Below the pieces are notes generated by a model that was not told the origin of the DNA, did no database searches, and saw only the letters and a program-made list of their open reading frames with translations. The position numbers and the translations under genes are program-made. Of a stretch of 64,000 nucleotides of DNA, positions 7,060 to 14,870 are shown piece by piece; the stretch's first letter is position 1; the number at the start of each line of letters is the position of its first letter. The stretch covers positions 682,001 through 746,000 of the forward strand of contig JADKKJ010000001.1 of the NCBI GenBank assembly GCA_016720565.1. Reading direction: 5' to 3'. The stretch comes from Chitinophagaceae bacterium (lineage in GTDB: Bacteria; Bacteroidota; Bacteroidia; Chitinophagales; Chitinophagaceae).

Positions 7060-8964
7060 ATGGGAAAGATTATCGGAATTGACCTCGGAACCACAAACAG
7101 TTGCGTTGCCGTAATGGAAGGCAATGAACCCGTGGTTATTGCCAATGATGAAGGCCGTCGCACGACCCCTTCTGTAGTCGCATTTTTAAAGAATGGTGAG
7201 CGTAAAGTTGGTGACCCTGCCAAACGTCAGGCCATTACCAACCCCCAGAATACCATCACCAGTGTGAAGCGTTTTATGGGCCGCCAGTTTGACGAAGTGG
7301 GCTCAGAGCTCAGTCATTGGAGCTATAAAGCGGTAAAAGGTGACAATAATACAGTTCGTATTGACATAGATGGCAGACCATATACCCCACAGGAGATCTC
7401 CGCTATGGTGCTTCAGAAAATGAAGAAAACCGCAGAAGATTACCTGGGCCATGAGGTGACCGAAGCCGTTATTACGGTTCCAGCCTATTTCAACGACGCT
7501 CAGCGCCAGGCTACCAAAGAAGCCGGAGAGATCGCCGGACTGACCGTTCGTCGTATCGTTAACGAGCCTACAGCCGCGGCCCTGGCCTATGGACTGGATA
7601 AAGACAAACATGACCATAAGATCGCTGTATTCGACCTTGGAGGTGGAACCTTTGATATCTCCGTACTGGAACTGGGTGATGGCGTATTTGAAGTGAAATC
7701 CACCAACGGTGATACCCACCTGGGTGGAGATGATTTTGATAAAGTGATCATGGACTGGCTGGCCAATGAATTCAAGAATGATGAGGCTATCGACCTTCGC
7801 AAAGATCCAATGGCATTACAGCGTTTGAAAGAAGCCGCTGAAAAAGCCAAGATCGAATTGTCTTCTTCTACAGAAACAGAGATCAATCTTCCTTATATCA
7901 CCGCAGTGGATGGCGTACCTAAACACCTGGTGAAAAAATTAAGCAAGGCTAAATTTGAGCAACTGGCGGATGATCTTTTCAACCGTTGTTTGAAACCTTG
8001 TGAGCAGGCATTGAAAGATGCAGGCATGAATCCTTCTGAGGTGGATGAAGTGATCCTGGTAGGAGGTAGCTCCCGTATCCCAAAGGTGCAGGAGATCGTA
8101 GAAAAATTCTTCGGTCGCAAACCACACAAAGGGGTGAATCCTGATGAAGTGGTAGCTATTGGAGCTGCTATTCAGGGTGCGGTATTGACCGGTGAGGTAA
8201 AAGATGTGTTGCTGCTGGACGTAACCCCGCTTTCATTGGGAATTGAGACCATGGGTGGTGTAATGACCCCGCTGATCCCTTCCAATACCACGATCCCTAC
8301 CAAGAAATCAGAAGTATTCTCTACTGCCAGCGATAACCAGCCGGGTGTACAGATACATGTACTGCAGGGTGAAAGGGCAATGTCAAAAGACAATAAGAGT
8401 CTGGGTATTTTTAATCTGGATGGTATTCCACCGGCTCCACGTGGTATTCCGCAGATCGAAGTGATCTTCGATATTGATGCCAATGGTATCCTGCATGTGA
8501 CCGCAAAAGATAAAGGCACTGGCAAAGAACAGAAGATCCATATCGAAGCAGGTTCAGGCCTTAGCAAAGAAGAAGTAGAACGCATGAAGGCGGAAGCAAA
8601 AGCCAATGAAGCCACGGATAAAGCAGAGAAAGAAAAAGTGGAGAAGCTGAATATGGCCGATAGCCTGGTATTCCAGACAGAAAAGCAATTGAAAGAATAC
8701 GGCGAGAAGATCCCGCAGGAAAAGAAATCCGCGATCGAAGCCGCCGCAGAAAAATTAAAAGAAGCGCATAAAGCACAGGACCTGGCCGGTATCGATACAC
8801 ATATGGCCGCCCTGAATGCCGCCTGGACAGCCGCTTCTGAGGATATGTATAAGGCCACGCAGGAACAACCCGCTGATGGCAATGGGGCAAACCCCGGCGC
8901 ACAGACCGCGGATGCGAATGCAGGAGATAATGTGACGGATGTACCTTTTGAAGAAGTGAAATAG
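7060..8964 (+). CDS. dnaK: Hsp70 chaperone DnaK
   Basis: ATP-dependent cytoplasmic chaperone that binds exposed hydrophobic peptides with DnaJ and GrpE. The 634-residue product has the actin-like ATPase domain (GIDLGTTNSCVAV at the N-terminus, FDLGGGTFDISV, ILVGGSSRIPKVQ), the linker VLLLDVTPLSLG, the substrate-binding beta domain and a helical lid ending in a G/A/N-rich tail with the terminal DVPFEEVK. Length and motifs are normal. No grpE or dnaJ adjoins it, so it is a stand-alone gene with its own 190-base upstream region. Confidence 0.99.
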   Translation: MGKIIGIDLGTTNSCVAVMEGNEPVVIANDEGRRTTPSVVAFLKNGERKVGDPAKRQAITNPQNTITSVKRFMGRQFDEVGSELSHWSYKAVKGDNNTVRIDIDGRPYTPQEISAMVLQKMKKTAEDYLGHEVTEAVITVPAYFNDAQRQATKEAGEIAGLTVRRIVNEPTAAALAYGLDKDKHDHKIAVFDLGGGTFDISVLELGDGVFEVKSTNGDTHLGGDDFDKVIMDWLANEFKNDEAIDLRKDPMALQRLKEAAEKAKIELSSSTETEINLPYITAVDGVPKHLVKKLSKAKFEQLADDLFNRCLKPCEQALKDAGMNPSEVDEVILVGGSSRIPKVQEIVEKFFGRKPHKGVNPDEVVAIGAAIQGAVLTGEVKDVLLLDVTPLSLGIETMGGVMTPLIPSNTTIPTKKSEVFSTASDNQPGVQIHVLQGERAMSKDNKSLGIFNLDGIPPAPRGIPQIEVIFDIDANGILHVTAKDKGTGKEQKIHIEAGSGLSKEEVERMKAEAKANEATDKAEKEKVEKLNMADSLVFQTEKQLKEYGEKIPQEKKSAIEAAAEKLKEAHKAQDLAGIDTHMAALNAAWTAASEDMYKATQEQPADGNGANPGAQTADANAGDNVTDVPFEEVK

Positions 8965-8982
8965 GAGGTTTAGAGATTAGAG

Positions 8983-9021
8983 TTTAGGGTTTAGTGATCA
9001 GAACTAAACCCTAAATTTTTT
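8983..9021 (+). terminator. Repeat-derived terminator after dnaK
   Basis: A perfect 13-base stem (8983-8995 with 9003-9015, arms TTTAGGGTTTAGT and its complement) has a seven-base loop and is followed by a T tract. The arms are made of the same words as the intergenic GGGATTAG repeat family, which continues at 9066-9090. Confidence 0.8.
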
Positions 9022-9065
9022 CTTCTGAAACAATTCTCGATCATTGATCTTTATTTTAAATTCTT

Positions 9066-9090
9066 ATCTCTCATCCCTAATCCCTCATCC
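9066..9090. repeat. Iterated CTCATCCCTAAT repeat
   Basis: TCTCATCCCTAATCCCTCATCC is the complement of the word family at 3472-3540. It lies 26 bases before the DUF6941-like gene and is non-coding. Confidence 0.6.
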
Positions 9091-9116
9091 TTCAACTCAA
9101 ACCTCAACTATTTAAA

Positions 9117-9515
9117 ATGGAATTAGAAATATTCACCCTCGCCGATTTCGCCCAGGACAGCAATACCAAACTAACCATAGTGGGAACTTTCGATAGTATT
9201 TATGCCCCGGGATTTCCGGCTACCCATCCAAATTGTTATGTGGCATCCAGGATGCGTTTTGGTTCTTCTGAAATAGGGGAGCATGCGTTTAAATTAACGC
9301 TGACGGACAGCGATGGAAAGGAAGTGATACAACCTATCACCGGGAATATCAATGTGGGCAAGACCCCTAACGGACAGGCCAGCACGATCAATATAATCAT
9401 CAATTTCACGCAACTGCAGTTTTCAAAAGAAGGACGTTATTCCTTCCAGTTATTTGTGGATGGGGAGTGGCGAAGTGGATTGGGCTTGAATCTTTATCCC
9501 ATGCCATCTAAATAA
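9117..9515 (+). CDS. DUF6941-like protein
   Basis: The 132-residue product begins MELEIFTLADFAQDSNTKLTIVGTF and continues with FPATHPNCYVASRMRF, FKLTLTDSDGKEV and an end reading FSKEGRYSFQLFVDGE. This is the layout of the DUF6941 beta-sandwich family, which has no known function. No signal peptide is visible, so it is probably cytoplasmic. It stands between dnaK and a lipoprotein gene with separate spacing on both sides. Confidence 0.7.
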   Translation: MELEIFTLADFAQDSNTKLTIVGTFDSIYAPGFPATHPNCYVASRMRFGSSEIGEHAFKLTLTDSDGKEVIQPITGNINVGKTPNGQASTINIIINFTQLQFSKEGRYSFQLFVDGEWRSGLGLNLYPMPSK

Positions 9516-9567
9516 TTATTAATTACTGATCATTAAACCCAGCAAGGTTTTTACTATCTTATTGCCC

Positions 9568-10653
9568 ATGAGATATGTTTTCCTTATCCTGCTCCTGAGC
9601 AATCTTTTTTCCTGTAAAAAATCGGTGGATCCGGATCCGGTACCACCCTTGACTGAGTCCACTTATTTTCCTCCGGTTTCGGGAACTGAGTGGACAACAA
9701 AAACGCCTTCCTCCCTTTCCTGGAATGAGACCAATCTAAATGATCTCTATACTTATCTCCAGTCAAAAAGCACCAGGGCCTTTATCATCCTGAAGAATGG
9801 CCGTATGGTTGCTGAAAAATATTTCGGAACATTTACTGTTGATAGTAACTGGTACTGGGCTTCCGCAGGCAAGACCATGACCGGCTTCCTGGTAGGCATT
9901 GCACAGAAAGAAGGACTGATCAATATAAATAACAGAAGCTCCATTTATCTGGGCAGGGGATGGACCTCGCTTCCGGTTGTCAAAGAAGACCTGATCACGG
10001 TTCGGAACCAGCTTACCATGACCACAGGATTAGATGATAATGTTTCACCGGATAATGATTGCACCGATCCTTCCTGTTTACAATATAAGGCGGATGCAGG
10101 AACAAGATGGGCCTATCATAATGCCCCTTACACGATCCTGGATAAAGTAGTGGAGAATGCAACAGGAATGACTTACAATAATTATTTCCAGCAAAAGATC
10201 CGTGACCGGATAGGAATGAATGGCCTTTGGATAAGATCAGGATATAACAATGTATATTATAGTACGCCGCGCAGCATGGCACGTTTTGGTTTGTTGCTGA
10301 TGAATAATGGAAAATGGGATCAGACCCAGATCCTGGATGACGCTGTTTATTTTACCGCGCAGACCAATAGTTCCCAGACCATCAATCCTTCTTATGGATA
10401 CCTTACCTGGCTGAATGGTAAATCCAATTATATGTTACCCACCACCCAGTTTATATTCAGTGGCATGCTGGTCCCTAATGCGCCTTCAGATATGTTCTGC
10501 GCCCTTGGAAAAAACGACCAGAAGATCTATGTGGTGCCTTCCCAGAAACTGGTGGTGATCCGAATGGGGGATAGCGCGGGACAGTCAAACCTGGCTCTCT
10601 CCAGTTTCGACAATGAATTATGGGGGAAACTGAAGACCATCATTGGGTATTGA
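9568..10653 (+). CDS. Serine hydrolase (beta-lactamase class C fold) lipoprotein
   Basis: The 361-residue product starts at ATG 9568 with a lipoprotein signal (LLLSNLFSCKKS, Cys at residue 16). The hydrolase domain has the SxxK catalytic motif in WASAGKTMTGF and the YxN motif in WAYHNAPYTIL, as in class C beta-lactamases, DD-peptidases and esterases. The substrate cannot be told. An in-frame TTG at 9562 adds two residues and is less likely. It is expected to sit in the outer or inner membrane facing the periplasm. Confidence 0.88.
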   Translation: MRYVFLILLLSNLFSCKKSVDPDPVPPLTESTYFPPVSGTEWTTKTPSSLSWNETNLNDLYTYLQSKSTRAFIILKNGRMVAEKYFGTFTVDSNWYWASAGKTMTGFLVGIAQKEGLININNRSSIYLGRGWTSLPVVKEDLITVRNQLTMTTGLDDNVSPDNDCTDPSCLQYKADAGTRWAYHNAPYTILDKVVENATGMTYNNYFQQKIRDRIGMNGLWIRSGYNNVYYSTPRSMARFGLLLMNNGKWDQTQILDDAVYFTAQTNSSQTINPSYGYLTWLNGKSNYMLPTTQFIFSGMLVPNAPSDMFCALGKNDQKIYVVPSQKLVVIRMGDSAGQSNLALSSFDNELWGKLKTIIGY

Positions 10654-10687
10654 TCCATTTTTATTTCCTCAATTAATACTTCAAGCT

Positions 10688-10695
10688 TACATTTG
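10688..10695 (+). promoter_or_regulatory. -7 box (TACATTTG) of tRNA-Leu
   Basis: TACATTTG matches TAnnTTTG and lies six bases before the first base of the tRNA. Transcription would therefore start at or very near the mature 5' end. Confidence 0.65.
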
Positions 10696-10701
10696 CAACC
10701 C

Positions 10702-10785
10702 GCCCGGGTGGCGGAATTGGTAGACGCAGCAGACTCAAAATCTGCCGTTCGCAAGGATGTGCTGGTTCGATTCCAGTCCCGGGCA
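10702..10785 (+). tRNA. tRNA-Leu (anticodon CAA)
   Basis: Acceptor arms GCCCGGG (10702-10708) and CCCGGGC (10778-10784) pair perfectly. The anticodon stem GCAGA/TCTGC encloses the loop CTCAAAA, giving anticodon CAA for UUG codons. A long variable arm and the GGTTCGATTCC T arm support a class II tRNA. CCA is not encoded. The discriminator is A, as usual for leucine. Confidence 0.96.
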
Positions 10786-10787
10786 CA

Positions 10788-10818
10788 AAGCTCCTCTTTA
10801 AGAGGGGCTTTTTTTTAT
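10788..10818 (+). terminator. Terminator of tRNA-Leu
   Basis: AAGCTCCTCT pairs with AGAGGGGCTT around a TTA loop and is followed by a run of T. It starts two bases after the tRNA. Confidence 0.85.
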
Positions 10819-10868
10819 AAGTTCACTGAAATAATAAATTTCCACCGAGTAGTTCCCGATAGCTGAAC

Positions 10869-11072
10869 CTATTCCTTATCAGTTGAACACCATCCATCAG
10901 GCTTTACCAGGTCTACAGGAAGGTTCGTGAATGTTGGCTTGACAGGAGTAGATGGTTGTTTGAAAAAATCAAGGGAAGGATCAGGTGCATTTTTTGTCTG
11001 TGCAATACCATGAAGCATTAATAATTGGCATGCAATGAAGAGGCTGATAAATAAATGCAAATTCAGTTTCAT
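10869..11072 (-). CDS. Small exported peptide, unknown
   Basis: The 67-residue product starts at 11072 with a clear signal peptide (MKLNLHLFISLFIACQLLML, cleavage near GIAQ) and leaves about 43 mature residues rich in proline, with one Cys. It begins seven bases after the stop of the sugar isomerase gene, so it is likely the last gene of a three-gene unit. I do not recognise it. It may be a short true peptide or the remnant of a longer exported protein; after the TAG the same frame stays open for only about 17 more codons. Confidence 0.55.
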   Translation of the reverse strand: MKLNLHLFISLFIACQLLMLHGIAQTKNAPDPSLDFFKQPSTPVKPTFTNLPVDLVKPDGWCSTDKE

Positions 11073-11079
11073 GCGGTTA

Positions 11080-11925
11080 TTATTTATGGAGACTGGCCTT
11101 AAAGAATTTGGTGAGCAGATCTTTCATAGATATATTAATATTCCATTGATCACTTACGGGTTGTTGGGTATAAGGAAGAACAGGCATATAAGGAACCGGA
11201 CCGCATTCCATGGTAGCGGTAAATGTTTTTTCCCCTTTCTGTTTTCGATGCAGGAGGATCTTCTGCCACCAATTGAGGAATATATTCAGATGGTTTTCCC
11301 ATTCCGGTGCAAATGGATCATTCACCTGGGCCGCCTGTTCAAAGCCTACCCTGGCATGAAGATGGGCCACATGCGGAATGATCCTGTTTAGTATTTCCTC
11401 CTGGTCCTGCAAAAGGCTTTCCGATACCGTGGTAAAATGAGAGAAGTCGCCGGTTAATTGCAACTCTGGAAATTTATCCAGGTAGGGGATAAGGCTGGCT
11501 GCATGAAAACTAAATCGTCCCCGATGTGTTTCATGCAAAATGCGGATACCTGTTTTTGCACTGATTTTCATGGCCGCTTCAATGACCCGGCAATTATCAT
11601 CAAAAGAAAAATGATCTTTCCCGGTATGGGAATTAATGAAGTGGGGCTTTAGCCGGGCAAGGAAATCCAGGGTTTCTGTCATTCTGCCTATATACTCCTT
11701 CACAGTTTCATTGGCAGGGCCAAGCACCTGTTGCGCGATAAAAATAAAATCAGGCCTTGTTTCAAATACAATTTCCAGTTCATCCATGAATTCCCCGGTA
11801 AAACCATTGTTGCCTGTAAGGTTTATTTCCACTCCATCATAGTTTGCCTCCAGCAGTTTCTCCATGAAGCGGCTAAGGGGAATATGTGCCTGTCCCCAAT
11901 GTGGGCAGATGAAAAATGTTTGCAA
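11080..11925 (-). CDS. Sugar phosphate isomerase/epimerase (TIM barrel)
   Basis: The 281-residue product has the AP-endonuclease-2-like TIM barrel layout: YDGVEINLTGNN early, PHFINSHTGKDHF, ETHRGRFSF, LTGDFSHFTTVSE and a C-terminal TATMECGP. The His, Asp and Glu residues in these strands are the usual metal ligands. Substrates in this family are sugars or their phosphates; which one cannot be told. It starts three bases after the stop of the PhyH gene, so the two are translated from one mRNA and probably act in the same small-molecule route. Confidence 0.86.
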   Translation of the reverse strand: MQTFFICPHWGQAHIPLSRFMEKLLEANYDGVEINLTGNNGFTGEFMDELEIVFETRPDFIFIAQQVLGPANETVKEYIGRMTETLDFLARLKPHFINSHTGKDHFSFDDNCRVIEAAMKISAKTGIRILHETHRGRFSFHAASLIPYLDKFPELQLTGDFSHFTTVSESLLQDQEEILNRIIPHVAHLHARVGFEQAAQVNDPFAPEWENHLNIFLNWWQKILLHRKQKGEKTFTATMECGPVPYMPVLPYTQQPVSDQWNINISMKDLLTKFFKASLHK

Positions 11926-11928
11926 GAC

Positions 11929-12753
11929 TTAATTTTTATAAATGATTGGGTTCAGGGGAGTATCGATGGTCTCGCCAGGAACAGCACCCGGGCACCAGGT
12001 ATGCCAGTCATCGACCTGGTTTTTGTTTTCAGGCTGTTTCAGTTTCATGTCCTTATCCATGTAGATAATGGTCATTACTTTTCTGGTTTGTTCTGTAAGA
12101 TTGGCGCCGGCCCGATGAAATACCCAACCAGAATGGAAACTGATCTCTCCGGCATCAAAAGGTTCAATCACATGCGTAAAATGGGTGACACGTAATCTTT
12201 GCTGTATGATCGCTTCGCTTTCATCGCTGATCTCCAGGTCTCTTCCTTCAATAATTTGGTGACTGGCTGCGCTGAATTCTAAGGGGCCCATTTCTAATGG
12301 CGTGGCTTGTAAGGGTATCCAGGCGGTGACTGTTTTATCTGTTTGTAAAGGCCAGTAATATTGGTCAGCATGCCAGGGCGTAATACCGCCACCGCCTTCC
12401 TTGAATAAGGCCTGGTCATGATAAAGCCGAACCCCCTCAACCTGCATAAGGTCGGAGGCAATTTTTGCCAGCCTCATGCTGAATACCAGCGATCGACTGA
12501 TCTCATCCTCTCTCCATAAATTAAACAGCTGCAGGAAGGCTTTGCCATAAGTAGACCTTTCTTCCAAAGGTTTATCTACCTTGTTCATCTTATTTACCTG
12601 TTGGGAAATAGCGGCGTTGAAAAATGCCAGCGTTTCATCATTCAGTACCTGTTTTAGTTTTATGAACCGGTTCTCCTGGTAAAATGCGATCTGCTCTTTG
12701 GTCAAAGCATAAGGCTCCTGCAGAAATGCCGTAATGGAAGTAGGTATGGTCAT
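11929..12753 (-). CDS. Phytanoyl-CoA dioxygenase (PhyH) family protein
   Basis: Fe(II)/2-oxoglutarate-dependent oxygenase fold. From ATG 12753 the product has 274 residues. The metal-binding HxD is in TPWHADQYYWPL and the distal His in FHSGWVFHRAGAN, followed by the Arg of EQTRKVMTIIYMD that holds 2-oxoglutarate. An extension to 12834 is possible but reads through an unconserved-looking stretch, so the ATG before TIPTSITAFL is chosen. First gene of the unit with the isomerase and the small exported peptide. The substrate is unknown. Confidence 0.87.
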   Translation of the reverse strand: MTIPTSITAFLQEPYALTKEQIAFYQENRFIKLKQVLNDETLAFFNAAISQQVNKMNKVDKPLEERSTYGKAFLQLFNLWREDEISRSLVFSMRLAKIASDLMQVEGVRLYHDQALFKEGGGGITPWHADQYYWPLQTDKTVTAWIPLQATPLEMGPLEFSAASHQIIEGRDLEISDESEAIIQQRLRVTHFTHVIEPFDAGEISFHSGWVFHRAGANLTEQTRKVMTIIYMDKDMKLKQPENKNQVDDWHTWCPGAVPGETIDTPLNPIIYKN

Positions 12754-13027
12754 AGCAATGTTTTGTAGTACTAAATTGCTTATTTTATGCCATTTCTGAA
12801 CAGATTTTATGCGGGCTTCCCAAACCTTCCCCACACCTGGATCAGTGAGAACCTAGTTCGTTCAGTAGAATAAATTGATCTGTTTCCAGTATCCTGAATT
12901 TATTTTTGATCTACGGATGGTGGAATAATGCCAACTCATTATATTTGTTATCTACTGTGCCGGACCGCCGGCTGCATATCACCAATTTTTACTGTTCTGC
13001 CTCTGCCTCGTAAGTTCATTGATTTTT

Positions 13028-13060
13028 CGGGTTGATGATTCATGCTGAAACATGAACCCG
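13028..13060. other. Hairpin in a 350-base gene-free stretch
   Basis: The interval 12754-13103 separates divergent genes and holds no ORF worth calling. Its one clear structure is TTCATG (13039-13044) with CATGAA (13051-13056), flanked by CGGGTT (13028) and AACCCG (13055-13060). This may be a repressor site or a 5'-leader hairpin of the downstream gene. TAnnTTTG boxes at 12901 and 12940 could be promoters but are far from the start. Confidence 0.35.
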
Positions 13061-13103
13061 GAGTTTAGTAATTGCCTTTTTTCTTAATTGTAAAACCGCA
13101 TTT

Positions 13104-13352
13104 ATGAGACTATCAGAATTTATCGCATTGCCCGAGGACCACAAAAGATCTACCGTATTGACCCAAGGAGTCGCTATTGCCAAACGGCAGGAGATCGACC
13201 GAATGGTTTTTTTATTCCAACTGAATGAGTATTATGTAGAGACGCTCTGCTGTAAAAAAAGTAAGGAGATCCTGGAGTATCGCGTATTTGACAATACGAA
13301 ACAATTGGCTCCTTATCTGGAGGCTATTGAGATCAGTCATTTGCTGAGATAG
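13104..13352 (+). CDS. Conserved-looking hypothetical protein, 82 residues
   Basis: I do not recognise the family. The product (MRLSEFIALPEDHKRSTVLT...) is soluble, has no signal peptide, and has a mixed alpha/beta composition with a Cys pair (ETLCCKKSKE). It has an ATG start after an AT-rich leader and is followed closely by a strong hairpin, which supports it being a real short gene. Confidence 0.65.
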   Translation: MRLSEFIALPEDHKRSTVLTQGVAIAKRQEIDRMVFLFQLNEYYVETLCCKKSKEILEYRVFDNTKQLAPYLEAIEISHLLR

Positions 13353-13360
13353 GAAATAAA

Positions 13361-13440
13361 GCCGTTAGCATCTAGCTTCTAGCAACTAGCCAAAGGGGAG
13401 TAAGCCAGGGGCTAGTTGCTAGAAGCTAGTTGCTTGCGGC
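13361..13440. terminator. Long perfect hairpin (CTAGC repeat), bidirectional terminator
   Basis: A perfect 20-base inverted repeat (13372-13391 with 13410-13429) encloses an 18-base loop, and outer GCCG and CGGC add to it. The arms consist of CTAGCTTCTAGCAACTAGCC words, the same family as 5347-5440. It lies between two convergent genes. Confidence 0.75.
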
Positions 13441-13446
13441 TAAAAA

Positions 13447-14340
13447 TTACTTCTTGGTTTCCAAAAGCTTGAAGAACTGATCCAACTGTGGCAGGATCAC
13501 GATCCTTGTTCTTCTGTTGATCGCTCTACCTTCTTTTGTTTTATTATCAGCAATAGGTTTGTATTCGCCACGGCCAGCTGCAGCGATCTTAGAAGGATCC
13601 AGTCCGTATTTATTCTGCAATACACGAACCACAGCAGTGGCTCTTTTAACGCTGAGATCCCAGTTATCGATTAGCGCACCGGTACCACGATATGCCAGGC
13701 TATCTGTATGTCCTTCTACCATGAACTCCAGGTCAGGCTGGTTCTTTAAGACCATCGCCACTTTACCCAATACTTCACTTGCTCTATCGGTAACATCATA
13801 ACTACCACTTTTGAATAATAATTTATCAGAGATATCTACATACACTACTCCTTTATCCACTTTGATATTGATGTCCTGGTCATCCAGATTGCCAATAGCA
13901 CCTTTCAGATTCATCACCAATGCCATATTTAATGAATCTTTATAAGCGATCTGTTGCTGCAGGTTCTGGATATAAAGATCCTTTGCGCCAATATTTTCCA
14001 TGGATTTGCGGATACTTTCGGCCTGCTGGGCGGAGATCACCGACATGTTCTCCAATTGTTTCAGCGTAGCATTGCTGGTTTGTTTATAATATTCTACCTG
14101 GCTATTCAGGTCCTTGATATTGGCATTCTTAAGGGCAAGCTCTCTTTCAAGGGCGTCTTTCTGTCTTACCAGGATGCCTTTCTCCTCACCGCATTCAGCA
14201 TTTTCTTTTTGAAGGGTGCGGTAGAGGGTATCGAGCTTGGCGTAATCGGCCTGTGAAGACTTGAATTTTTTAGCACTTACACAGGAAAAAAGCAGGAAGG
14301 GGGTAGCCATTATTATGGCGATCATACGTGTTTTCATCAT
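13447..14340 (-). CDS. OmpA-family lipoprotein
   Basis: The 297-residue product starts with a lipoprotein signal (MMKTRMIAIIMATPFLLFSC, Cys at residue 20), followed by a long coiled coil (about residues 35-145) and a C-terminal OmpA domain with LLFKSGSYDVTD, VEGHTDSLAY and the NRRTRIVI end that binds the diaminopimelate of peptidoglycan. It probably tethers the outer membrane to the cell wall (Pal-like). It has no operon partner; the ars operon diverges from its start side. Confidence 0.92.
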   Translation of the reverse strand: MMKTRMIAIIMATPFLLFSCVSAKKFKSSQADYAKLDTLYRTLQKENAECGEEKGILVRQKDALERELALKNANIKDLNSQVEYYKQTSNATLKQLENMSVISAQQAESIRKSMENIGAKDLYIQNLQQQIAYKDSLNMALVMNLKGAIGNLDDQDINIKVDKGVVYVDISDKLLFKSGSYDVTDRASEVLGKVAMVLKNQPDLEFMVEGHTDSLAYRGTGALIDNWDLSVKRATAVVRVLQNKYGLDPSKIAAAGRGEYKPIADNKTKEGRAINRRTRIVILPQLDQFFKLLETKK

Positions 14341-14462
14341 AGTAATATGTTTTCTTGCCGCAAATATAGTTCTGCAATGATTTCAATTCCAATGACATTT
14401 GTTAATTATATACAGTTATGAACAGGGTGGTGGAAAAACAAATTTGGAATAGGTGCTTATTT

Positions 14463-14480
14463 AATCGTAATATTGCGATT
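14463..14480 (+). promoter_or_regulatory. Palindromic ArsR operator candidate
   Basis: AATCGTAAT (14463-14471) and ATTGCGATT (14472-14480) form a near-perfect 18-base palindrome that ends three bases before the arsR ATG at 14484. ArsR/SmtB dimers bind this type of short dyad, so autorepression is likely. Confidence 0.65.
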
Positions 14481-14483
14481 GAT

Positions 14484-14816
14484 ATGGGAGCAAGTAAAAC
14501 CACAGAATATTCTTTAAAGGAGCTGGGCCTGGCGCGATATGCTAAAGCGCTTTCGCATCCGGCAAGAATTGCCATACTGCAAATGCTGGTTAAAAAGCAG
14601 GCCTGTGTTTGCGGAGATATTGTGGATGAACTGCCTCTTTCGCAATCAACCGTATCCCAGCACCTCAAAGAATTGAAGGAAGCTGGATTGATAAAAGGAG
14701 AGATCGAGGGGGTATCCACCTGTTATTGCATAGATGAGAAGGAGTGGATGAAGATGGCCGGCTTACTGGGAGAACTATTGGGTGCTCCGGTGAATACAAA
14801 GAAAAACTGTTGTTGA
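14484..14816 (+). CDS. arsR: ArsR/SmtB family repressor
   Basis: From ATG 14484 the product has 110 residues: a winged helix-turn-helix with KALSHPARIAILQML, the CVC arsenite-sensing motif at residues 41-43 and the recognition helix LSQSTVSQHLKELKEAGLI. The protein ends in a Cys pair. It represses the operon until As(III) or a similar metalloid binds. An in-frame upstream ATG at 14418 would put the palindromic operator inside the gene and is not preferred. First gene of arsR-arsM-acr3-arsC. Confidence 0.93.
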   Translation: MGASKTTEYSLKELGLARYAKALSHPARIAILQMLVKKQACVCGDIVDELPLSQSTVSQHLKELKEAGLIKGEIEGVSTCYCIDEKEWMKMAGLLGELLGAPVNTKKNCC

Positions 14817-14834
14817 TTTTTTTTGAAATCATTC

Positions 14835-14850
14835 ATCGTTAGATTACGAT
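14835..14850 (+). promoter_or_regulatory. Second ArsR-like dyad before arsM
   Basis: ATCGTTAGATTACGAT keeps the ATCG/CGAT ends of the operator at 14463 and matches its dyad at six of eight positions. It lies 20 bases before arsM and could give a second repressor contact. Confidence 0.45.
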
Positions 14851-14870
14851 TAACCTAAAACAAGATCAAA

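Noticed and set aside
8983..9015. TTTAGGG words like a telomere repeat
   Set aside because: They form the two arms of a terminator hairpin and belong to a local intergenic repeat family in a bacterial chromosome.
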